Source: Phycisphaerales bacterium
GTDB taxonomy: Bacteria > Planctomycetota > Phycisphaerae > SM23-33
DNA length: 6,447 bases
Direction of reading: 5' to 3'
Assembly (NCBI GenBank): GCA_003485185.1
Contig: DNAS01000144.1
Span: forward strand, 1-6,447
In this document: piece after piece, positions 1-4,885 of the stretch
How the letters are laid out: each line of letters starts with the position of its first letter
Numbering within the stretch: position 1 is the stretch's first letter
The notes under the pieces: generated by a model
Told to the model about the DNA's origin: nothing
Databases searched by the model: none
What the model saw: only the letters and a program-made list of their open reading frames with translations
Position numbers and translations under genes: made by a program

Positions 1-777
1 CTCCTGGAGGACGCGCAGGAGCTTGACCTGAAGCTGGGGCGAGGCGGTGGAAATCTCGTCGAGGAAGATCGTCCCGCGGTCAGCGGCTGCGAACTTGCCC
101 GGACGGTCGGACACCGCGTGCGTGAACGCGCCCTTGACGTGCCCGAACAGCTCGCTCTCCAGCAGCGTATCGGGCATCGCGCCGCATGCGACCTCGACGA
201 ACGGCCCGGTCCGGCGGGGCGAACGGCGGTGGATGGCGCGGGCGACGAGGCTCTTTCCCGTTCCGGACTCGCCGGTGAGCAGGACGGTGGTCCTTGCGGC
301 CGCCACCGCGTCGATCAGGTCGAAGACCTTCGCCATGCGGAGATCGGCGCCGACCAATCCGTCCAGCGCATCGGGCCCGCTGCCCTGGGCGTCGTGCGGC
401 GCGGCGCCGGCAACTGCGTGCGAGACCGCCTCGCATAGTTCGTCGGCGGTGACGGGGCAGACAAGGTAGTCGGCAGCGCCGCGGCGAATCGCCTCGACCG
501 CGCCGCGCACCGTTCCGCGCTCCGTCAGCAGGACGACGGGCGGCCCGCCGTCGCGCGGCGAGACGAGCTGCCCGACGTCGCCGTCGGGAAGTTCCGCCAT
601 GACGACGGCGACGTCGTATCGCCCGGCCTCCAGGATGATTCGCGCCCGCGCGAGGCTTTCGGCCCGCGTGACGCGCAGGCCGTTGCCTTCCAGCAGCGCC
701 GTATGTTGCGCTGCCGAAACACGGTCGCCGTCCACCAGCAACACGTTGAGGCCCGTCATTGCGCCGTCGTTTTTCAT
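1..777 (-). CDS. NtrC-family sigma-54-dependent activator with degenerate receiver (partial, 3' end outside window)
   Basis: A continuous frame of 259 codons runs from ATG at 777 to the left edge without a stop, so the C-terminus (rest of AAA+ domain, probable HTH) is missing. Residues about 10-122 fold like a receiver (LLVDGD at 13-18, T85, AADYLVCP at 101-108). Residues about 141-259 are the start of a sigma-54-interaction AAA+ domain: Walker A GESGTGKS at 169-176, ESELFGH at 207-213, GAFTHA at 216-221 in place of GAFTGA, and Walker B GTIFLDE at 235-241. Members of this family hydrolyse ATP to open sigma-54 RNA polymerase promoters. The phospho-acceptor Asp position is Met60, the conserved Lys is Cys107, and one Asp of the acidic pocket is Gly17, so control by phosphorylation looks lost. 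The start is ATG 777 or the in-frame ATG at 759; neither has a clear Shine-Dalgarno, and an in-frame TGA at 816-814 limits extension upstream. Confidence 0.9.
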   Translation of the reverse strand, partial: MKNDGAMTGLNVLLVDGDRVSAAQHTALLEGNGLRVTRAESLARARIILEAGRYDVAVVMAELPDGDVGQLVSPRDGGPPVVLLTERGTVRGAVEAIRRGAADYLVCPVTADELCEAVSHAVAGAAPHDAQGSGPDALDGLVGADLRMAKVFDLIDAVAAARTTVLLTGESGTGKSLVARAIHRRSPRRTGPFVEVACGAMPDTLLESELFGHVKGAFTHAVSDRPGKFAAADRGTIFLDEISTASPQLQVKLLRVLQE

Positions 778-817
778 AACCCGCTCTGTCCGCCGACCCT
801 GCGCCCTCGTTTTTCAT
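760..817. repeat. Pair of 18-bp direct repeats at the activator start
   Basis: The 18 bases at 760-777 and 800-817 match at 17 positions (minus-strand form ATGAAAAACGAcGGCGCA and ATGAAAAACGAgGGCGCA). The copy at 760-777 is the start codon and first codons of the sigma-54 activator. The copy at 800-817 carries the same ATG 40 bp upstream, out of frame with the gene. The flanks are not similar. It may be a duplication remnant, a pair of protein-binding sites, or a decoy translation start. Confidence 0.7.
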
Positions 818-841
818 CGGCTGGACGGGGAGGCATGTTGC

Positions 842-916
842 GGAAAAACAACGCGAGTTTCCCTCCGGCAGCGCAACGGGCGGCGGGATAGGCAATTGCC
901 GCGGGTGGAAAAACAA
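842..916. repeat. 10-bp direct repeat GGAAAAACAA in the activator leader
   Basis: GGAAAAACAA occurs at 842-851 and again at 907-916, with start positions 65 bp apart. Both lie in the spacer between the GH2 stop and the activator start. On the minus strand they are TTGTTTTTCC tracts. They may be chance A-tracts or short binding sites. Confidence 0.3.
891..900. promoter_or_regulatory. Perfect 10-bp palindrome, possible operator
   Basis: GGCAATTGCC is a perfect palindrome in the 184-bp spacer upstream of the sigma-54 activator, about 115 bp before its start codon. Its AT-rich centre in GC-rich surroundings fits a dimeric regulator site. No well-formed -35/-10 pair was found near it, so the role is speculative. 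Confidence 0.3.
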
Positions 917-937
917 GCAAGCCGCGAATGTCATTGC

Positions 938-958
938 CGACAGGCGGGACGCCTGTCG
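938..958 (-). terminator. Perfect 9-bp hairpin just after the GH2 stop codon (terminator or REP-like palindrome)
   Basis: CGACAGGCG at 938-946 pairs perfectly with CGCCTGTCG at 950-958 around a 3-base loop. It begins 3 bases after the GH2 stop codon on the minus strand, the expected place for a terminator or mRNA 3'-end stabiliser. No U-tract follows directly; the nearest T-run on the minus strand is about 25 bases further on. The sequence resembles palindromes dispersed in many copies in planctomycete-type genomes, so a REP-like element is an equal possibility. Confidence 0.55.
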
Positions 959-961
959 TAC

Positions 962-2737
962 TCAATGGTCCGCTTTTTCGATGGCTGCGGGGCGCTGCTG
1001 GGCGGCCCGAATCCGCGCAACATCCAGTTTCTCGCTGCGGTCGAACCCGTAGATGCCGTTCTGTTCCTGATGGACGTCGGTCAGTTGCGTGTAGCAATAC
1101 CCGAACATGTGGGGGTGATCCAGCAACACGCGGCAGAGCCCCTCGAAGCGCTGGTGGAACTCCTCGACGCTTTTGGGGCGCTGCCCGTATCCCCAGGACG
1201 GTTCGTCCGCGGCGGCCTTGGGGTTCCACCAGATGCCGCCGAACTCGCTGACGAAATAGGGCTGCCCGCGATACGCGATGGAGGAAAAGTTCGCGTGGCG
1301 CGACAGGTACGGGCGGTCCTCGCCCAATCCCGCGTGATGCGCCGCGAAGGCGGCGGGGTCCTGCTCGTAATCGTGGCTGTCATAGATGTCGCTTTCGGGC
1401 ACGCGGTGCGAATAACCCGAAACGTCCAGCACGGGGCGCGTCGGGTCGGCGGCCCGGGCCGCAAGGAACATCCCGCGCATCACGTCGTCATGATTGTGAA
1501 TCCGGTCGTCGAAAACCCGATAGGTTTCGTTCAGGCCGCACCACCCGACCAGGCAGGGGTGGCTATAGTCCCGCTCCAGCGCTTCGAGCCACTGGGGGAT
1601 CCAGGCCGCGCCGTATCCGTCGCGCCGGGCGCCCCAATCGCCGAATTCGCCCCAGCACAGGTAGCCCATCCGGTCCGCATGGTAGAGGAAGCGTTCCTCG
1701 AACACCTTCTGGTGCAGCCGCGCGCCGTTGAAGCCCGCCTGCATCGACAGTTCGATGTCGCGGCGCAGCGCGGCGTCCGTGGGGGCGGTCATGACGCCGT
1801 CAGGATAGAAGCCCTGGTCCAGCACCAGTCGCTGAAAGATGGCGCGCCCGTTGATCCGGACCGCCTTGCCGTCGATCGTGACGCTGCGAAGCCCCGCGTA
1901 CGCGGCGGCGCGATCCACCAGCCGCCCTTCCGAGTCCCGCAGTTCGACGTCCATGTCGTACAAGTGAGGCCGCTCCGGCTCCCACAGGCGAACGCGTTCC
2001 TCCGGGATCGGTACCGTCACCGTCGGGGCGAAATCGCGATCGGCGGAAACCTGCTCCGTCCGGATGATCCCGTCGCCGTCGCGCAGCGTCACCTGGAGCG
2101 TCATCCCCCGCCGCTGCCCGGCGACCGGCAGGACCAGGCGGAAACACCGGTTGCCGAGGTCCGGCGTGATCTTCGGGCGCAGCAGCCAGGTGTGCTTCGG
2201 CACCGCCTCCATCCACACCGTCTGCCAGATGCCGGTGGTTCGCGTGTAGCGGCACCCCTGGTTGGCGTAGTCGCGGGACTGCTTGCCCATCGGTTTCGAT
2301 TCGCGATGATCGTCCCTGGCGCGCACGACGATCGTGGCGGTTTGCCCGCCCTCGGCCAGGCCGCTCAGGTCGCAGGAAAAGCCGGTCCACCCGCCTCGAT
2401 GCCGCCCCACTTCCACGCCGTTGACCCAGACCGTCGCGTCGTAGTCCACCGCCTGGAAGTGCAGGAGCACCCGCCGGCCCTTCCACGCGTCGGGAACGGT
2501 CACCTCGCGGCGGTACCAGACGGCGTTCAGGAAGTCGGCGCACCCGATGCCGGACAGGGGCGACTCGGGGCAGAACGGGACCGTGATCGTGTCCCGCAAC
2601 GGGCGATCCCGCAGGCCGCGTTCCAGACCGCTGTCCCCGGCGTCGATTTCAAACTGCCAGGGCCCGTTGAGACAAAACCATTCCGGACGAACCCATTGCG
2701 GGCGCGGATGTTCGTCGCGAGGAATTGCCGAAGACAT
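962..2737 (-). CDS. Glycoside hydrolase family 2 enzyme (beta-galactosidase/beta-glucuronidase type)
   Basis: The 591-residue protein has the standard GH2 order: an N-terminal sugar-binding jelly roll (about 15-180; LNGPWQFEID, VWVNGVEVGRHRGGWTGF), an Ig-like sandwich (about 185-290) and a TIM barrel (about 291-580). The acid/base is Asn403-Glu404 in GWCGLNET and the nucleophile is Glu498 in FVSEFGG. Their spacing of 94 residues is close to that of E. coli beta-glucuronidase, and the total length is similar. GH2 enzymes cleave terminal beta-linked sugars with retention; the sugar here (galactose, glucuronate, mannose or other) cannot be read from the sequence. No signal peptide is visible, so it is probably cytoplasmic and acts on imported oligosaccharides. 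It starts 26 bp after the upstream oxidoreductase gene, which implies co-transcription. The start is fixed by a well-placed AGGAG. Confidence 0.93.
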   Translation of the reverse strand: MSSAIPRDEHPRPQWVRPEWFCLNGPWQFEIDAGDSGLERGLRDRPLRDTITVPFCPESPLSGIGCADFLNAVWYRREVTVPDAWKGRRVLLHFQAVDYDATVWVNGVEVGRHRGGWTGFSCDLSGLAEGGQTATIVVRARDDHRESKPMGKQSRDYANQGCRYTRTTGIWQTVWMEAVPKHTWLLRPKITPDLGNRCFRLVLPVAGQRRGMTLQVTLRDGDGIIRTEQVSADRDFAPTVTVPIPEERVRLWEPERPHLYDMDVELRDSEGRLVDRAAAYAGLRSVTIDGKAVRINGRAIFQRLVLDQGFYPDGVMTAPTDAALRRDIELSMQAGFNGARLHQKVFEERFLYHADRMGYLCWGEFGDWGARRDGYGAAWIPQWLEALERDYSHPCLVGWCGLNETYRVFDDRIHNHDDVMRGMFLAARAADPTRPVLDVSGYSHRVPESDIYDSHDYEQDPAAFAAHHAGLGEDRPYLSRHANFSSIAYRGQPYFVSEFGGIWWNPKAAADEPSWGYGQRPKSVEEFHQRFEGLCRVLLDHPHMFGYCYTQLTDVHQEQNGIYGFDRSEKLDVARIRAAQQRPAAIEKADH

Positions 2738-2745
2738 CCTCAGCT

Positions 2746-2750
2746 CTCCT
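2746..2750 (-). promoter_or_regulatory. Ribosome binding site of the GH2 gene
   Basis: AGGAG on the minus strand lies 8 bases before the ATG at 2737, inside the 26-bp gap after the oxidoreductase stop codon. It supports this start and separate translation of the second gene in the operon. Confidence 0.75.
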
Positions 2751-2763
2751 CAAATGCAAGGGA

Positions 2764-4071
2764 TCAGAGCGGCGCGTCGGCCAGCAGGTTGTCAATTCGG
2801 ACGGCCTGGCCGGACTGGACACTCTTGTATGCCGCGACGCCCACCATGCAGCTGTATGCGCCCTCGCGATGGAACGCCTTTCGCTTGAGCGGGTCGGCCG
2901 GCGCGTTGGGATCGAAGATGTCGGCCAGCAGGATCGGGTCGCCGCCGCCGTGTCCGCCGGCTGCGATGCGCGGCTCCAGCGCCTGCGGGCTGGCGAACTC
3001 GGGAATCAGCGTCAGGGTGACCTTGTTCTTGCTCAGCTCGCCGGGAATGGTCCCGTCGCCGTTGATGTAGGTGTTTTCGCAGGCGGAGTGCTCCAGGCGG
3101 CCCTTCGTGCCGTTGAAGGCGATGCGGTATCCCTCGTACGGGCTGAAGGCGTGCAACTGGTAGCTCAGTAGCGCCCCGCGCCGGTATCGCACGGAGACCG
3201 ACATGGTGTCCCAGATGTCGATGTCCGCCGAAAAGACACAGCGGTCGCGGAAGTATCCGTCATACTTCTCGTTGTCGAGGTAGAGCGTCTTGAGGTGCTC
3301 GTTGCCGGCCAGGTCGAGGTAGAACCGGCACTTGTCCTTCGCGCCGCAGCCGAGGCAGCGCTCGCCGCGCCCAGCCAGACCCATGCGATCGGCGGTAGCG
3401 GGCGTGTAGTAGCTCTTGGCGGCGTGGCAGAAGACGTCTTCCGGCACGTCGTCCAGCCACCAGTTCACCAGGTCGAAATGGTGCGTGGACTTGTGGACCA
3501 GCAGCGAACCGGAGTTGGCCAGCTTGCGATGCCAGCGGCGGAAGTAGTCGGCCCCGTGCCGCGTGTCCAGCAGCCAGGCGAAATCCACGCTGCAAATCTC
3601 GCCGATGGCGCCGCCGGCGAGGAGTTCCTTCACCTGGCTGCGCGGCGGGGAGTAGCGGTAGTTGAACGTCACCTGGCAGCTTCGGCCGGTCTTTTTGACC
3701 GTCTGAAGGATCTTCCGGCAGCGGGCGTCATCGGTGGTCATGGGCTTCTCGGTGACGACGTCGCAGCCGAGTTCCATCGCCCGGCAGATGTAATCGCAGT
3801 GCGTCGCGTCCGGCCCGGTGGTGACGATGACGGTGTGGGGCTTCGTCTCGGCGATCATGCGGTCGAACTGATCCGGCGCGTACATCGGGACGGCCGGGTG
3901 ACCGGACTCCTGGAGCTGGCGGTTCTTCACCTCCATGCGCCCGGGGTTGATGTCGCACAGGGCGACCAGCTCGGCGACTTCCTTGTATTCGCCGGCGATG
4001 GCCTTGGTATACATGCTGCTCCGCCCGCCCACGCCGACCTGGACATATCGCTTCTTGCCGCACTGACCCAC
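2764..4071 (-). CDS. Gfo/Idh/MocA-family NAD(P)-dependent oxidoreductase
   Basis: The 435-residue protein opens with a Rossmann dinucleotide-binding fold (VQVGVGGRSSMY at 10-21, acidic Asp40 after the second strand) and has the family EKP motif at 108-110 (Lys109 likely catalytic). The C-terminal alpha/beta domain follows, with HKSTHHFDLVNWWL at 193-206 holding probable active-site Lys194 and His198. Family members oxidise, reduce or epimerise sugars and inositols using NAD(P). An insertion at about 222-265 carries Cys239, Cys242 and Cys248 (C-x2-C-x5-C), a possible metal site. There is no Tat or Sec signal, so a cytoplasmic enzyme is expected. GTG is chosen as start because AAGGAG lies 8 bases upstream; the ATG at 4078 is out of frame. 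As first gene of the operon with the GH2 glycosidase, it probably processes the sugar released by that enzyme. Substrate unknown. Confidence 0.92.
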   Translation of the reverse strand: MGQCGKKRYVQVGVGGRSSMYTKAIAGEYKEVAELVALCDINPGRMEVKNRQLQESGHPAVPMYAPDQFDRMIAETKPHTVIVTTGPDATHCDYICRAMELGCDVVTEKPMTTDDARCRKILQTVKKTGRSCQVTFNYRYSPPRSQVKELLAGGAIGEICSVDFAWLLDTRHGADYFRRWHRKLANSGSLLVHKSTHHFDLVNWWLDDVPEDVFCHAAKSYYTPATADRMGLAGRGERCLGCGAKDKCRFYLDLAGNEHLKTLYLDNEKYDGYFRDRCVFSADIDIWDTMSVSVRYRRGALLSYQLHAFSPYEGYRIAFNGTKGRLEHSACENTYINGDGTIPGELSKNKVTLTLIPEFASPQALEPRIAAGGHGGGDPILLADIFDPNAPADPLKRKAFHREGAYSCMVGVAAYKSVQSGQAVRIDNLLADAPL

Positions 4072-4079
4072 TTCTCATT

Positions 4080-4085
4080 CTCCTT
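4080..4085 (-). promoter_or_regulatory. Ribosome binding site deciding the GTG start of the oxidoreductase
   Basis: AAGGAG on the minus strand is 8 bases before GTG at 4071. The nearby ATG at 4078 is too close to this site and in the wrong frame, so the GTG is preferred. Confidence 0.75.
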
Positions 4086-4107
4086 CCAACAGTTTCCAAG
4101 GTCGACG

Positions 4108-4135
4108 AGTATATCGTCCCTGCCCTGAATGCAAA
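4108..4135 (-). promoter_or_regulatory. Probable sigma-70-type promoter of the oxidoreductase-GH2 operon
   Basis: On the minus strand TTTGCA (4135-4130) and TATACT (4113-4108) are separated by 16 bases. Transcription would begin near 4101 and give a leader of about 30 bases with the AAGGAG site. The -10 element sits in the centre of a 5-bp inverted repeat, GACGA-GTATA-TCGTC (4104-4118), which could be an operator. Confidence 0.5.
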
Positions 4136-4150
4136 AGTAGGCAGATGCGC

Positions 4151-4165
4151 AAACTATTTGAGTTT
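4151..4165. repeat. Inverted repeat upstream of the operon promoter
   Basis: AAACT (4151-4155) and AGTTT (4161-4165) flank ATTTG. The arms are framed by GCGC at 4147-4150 and GGCGC after a 3-base offset on the right. It is an AT-rich island upstream of the minus-strand -35 element, a fitting place for an activator or repressor. This is inference from position and symmetry. Confidence 0.35.
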
Positions 4166-4198
4166 TTGGCGCTGGACGGGAGAATCTTCGCGAGATCC

Positions 4199-4228
4199 GG
4201 CGGAAACTCCATGCGCTCCCTTTCCGCC
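4199..4228. repeat. 8-bp inverted repeat upstream of the plus-strand promoter
   Basis: GGCGGAAA (4199-4206) pairs perfectly with TTTCCGCC (4221-4228) around 14 bases. It ends 20 bp before the -35 element of the plus-strand promoter, midway in the divergent region, where a regulator could act on either side. Confidence 0.4.
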
Positions 4229-4248
4229 TTGGACAATCCTGCTCGCCA

Positions 4249-4276
4249 TTGACACCCCCTGGGAAGGTAGTAGAAT
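4249..4276 (+). promoter_or_regulatory. Strong sigma-70-type promoter for the exported protein gene
   Basis: A consensus -35 TTGACA (4249-4254) and a -10 TAGAAT (4271-4276, five of six consensus) are 16 bases apart. Transcription would start near 4283 and leave a leader of about 82 bases before the ATG at 4365. It diverges from the promoter of the oxidoreductase operon. Confidence 0.7.
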
Positions 4277-4285
4277 ACCCTCTAC

Positions 4286-4297
4286 GAAACCGGTTCC
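4286..4297. promoter_or_regulatory. LacI-type operator candidate
   Basis: G-A-AACCGGTT-C-C contains the perfect 8-bp palindrome AACCGGTT (4288-4295) with a central CG, the form typical of LacI/GalR-family operators. It lies at about +4 to +15 of the predicted transcript, a classic repressor position. No regulator gene of this family is in the window. Confidence 0.4.
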
Positions 4298-4352
4298 GCA
4301 CAACGATCGCCGCCCTGCCGGACGGAAAAATTCCTTCCCGTTGCGGACCGGA

Positions 4353-4358
4353 AAGGAG
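4353..4358 (+). promoter_or_regulatory. Ribosome binding site of the exported protein gene
   Basis: AAGGAG is 6 bases before ATG 4365. It decides this start over upstream in-frame codons, which would precede the predicted promoter, and it places a signal peptide at the exact N-terminus. Confidence 0.8.
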
Positions 4359-4364
4359 AATTCC

Positions 4365-4865
4365 ATGCGAAAGTCCGTGGCCTGCGTCCTGGGTTGCCTG
4401 ATGATCGCGTGGGCGGGGCTGAGTCAGACCTGCCGCGCCGCTGAAGCGCCGGAAGATTCCCAGCAGGAGGCCAAGCTCGCCAAGCTGCCGGAAGGCAAGA
4501 GCATCCTGCCGGCCGACAACCTCAAGACGTTCTCCATCAAGCACGGTCAGGACGTGTTGAGAATGGAGATCGTTCCCGTCGAGTCGATGCCCTTCCGGGA
4601 GGCCCTGCGGATCGAGAAGCTCAAGTCCGCCGACGACGACGTGGAGGAGCAAGGCCAGGAGATGGACGCCGTGCCCGCGCGCGTGGACAAGCTCAAGGGC
4701 CTGGTCCAGATCGAGACCAGGAGCGTCATTCCCCTCCGCAGCGGCGACTGGGTGCTGCTGACCTTCTACGCCCGGACGAGCCGCCGCCAGCCAGGCCCAA
4801 GCCCCTGGTTTACGCGCCGCCGTCAGCGCGGAAATAAGACCCCCTGCCCCGACGGGACAAGCTGA
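4365..4865 (+). CDS. Small exported protein resembling a truncated CBM4/9-like module
   Basis: The 166-residue product starts with a Sec signal peptide (MRKSV, then a hydrophobic stretch to about 20, likely cut near CRA-AEA at 23-27). There is no lipobox. Residues about 48-138 (SILPADNL, VLRMEIVPVESMPFREALRIE at 64-84, RSGDWVLLTFYART at 125-138) recall the opening strands of CBM4/9 or galactose-binding-like modules of secreted xylanases and related enzymes. Such modules normally continue for many more residues, often followed by a catalytic domain. Here the sequence changes to a low-complexity, Pro/Arg-rich tail (RRQPGPSPWFTRRRQRG) and stops at 4865. I infer a 3' deletion or frameshift of a larger enzyme gene; in the +3 frame a different tail would end at 4837. 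It has a good promoter and RBS, so it may still be expressed. An intact small binding protein is the alternative. Confidence 0.6.
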   Translation: MRKSVACVLGCLMIAWAGLSQTCRAAEAPEDSQQEAKLAKLPEGKSILPADNLKTFSIKHGQDVLRMEIVPVESMPFREALRIEKLKSADDDVEEQGQEMDAVPARVDKLKGLVQIETRSVIPLRSGDWVLLTFYARTSRRQPGPSPWFTRRRQRGNKTPCPDGTS

Positions 4866-4882
4866 CGCAGGGGAGGCTTGTC
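4841..4882. terminator. Overlapping hairpins between convergent genes
   Basis: CCCCTGC (4841-4847) pairs with GCAGGGG (4867-4873), and GACAAGC (4856-4862) pairs with GCTTGTC (4876-4882); the two stems exclude each other. They cover the end of the plus-strand gene and the 20-bp gap before the HD-GYP stop codon. On the minus strand the first stem is followed by a T-rich stretch (TCTTATTT), so it is the better candidate as terminator for the HD-GYP gene. No T-tract follows on the plus strand. Confidence 0.45.
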
Positions 4883-4885
4883 GGT

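Noticed and set aside
80..934. A 284-codon minus-strand frame over the activator
   Set aside because: The other frame carries Walker A, Walker B, GAFTHA and receiver motifs. This one is Arg/Gly-rich and without domains; it only shares the duplicated ATG at 817.
1210..1255. WNPK after the GH2 nucleophile as the N-x-K signature of beta-glucuronidase
   Set aside because: It lies only a few residues after Glu498, whereas the glucuronidase motif is much nearer the C-terminus, so it does not prove glucuronide specificity.
599..3070. An 823-codon open frame on the plus strand
   Set aside because: It lies opposite the GH2 and oxidoreductase genes, shows no family motifs, and is rich in Arg/Pro/Ala as expected for a GC-rich antisense shadow.
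4158..4364. Upstream extension of the exported-protein gene to an ATG at 4158
   Set aside because: The extension would cover the predicted promoter and operator, and the AAGGAG site and signal peptide both point to ATG 4365.
4072..4364. A sigma-54 (-24/-12) promoter for the carbohydrate operon
   Set aside because: No GG-N10-GC pair with fitting flanks was found on either strand; sigma-70-like elements fit better.
4365..4440. Lipoprotein signal on the exported protein (Cys23)
   Set aside because: The residues before the Cys are S-Q-T, which do not fit a lipobox; a Sec type I signal is better.
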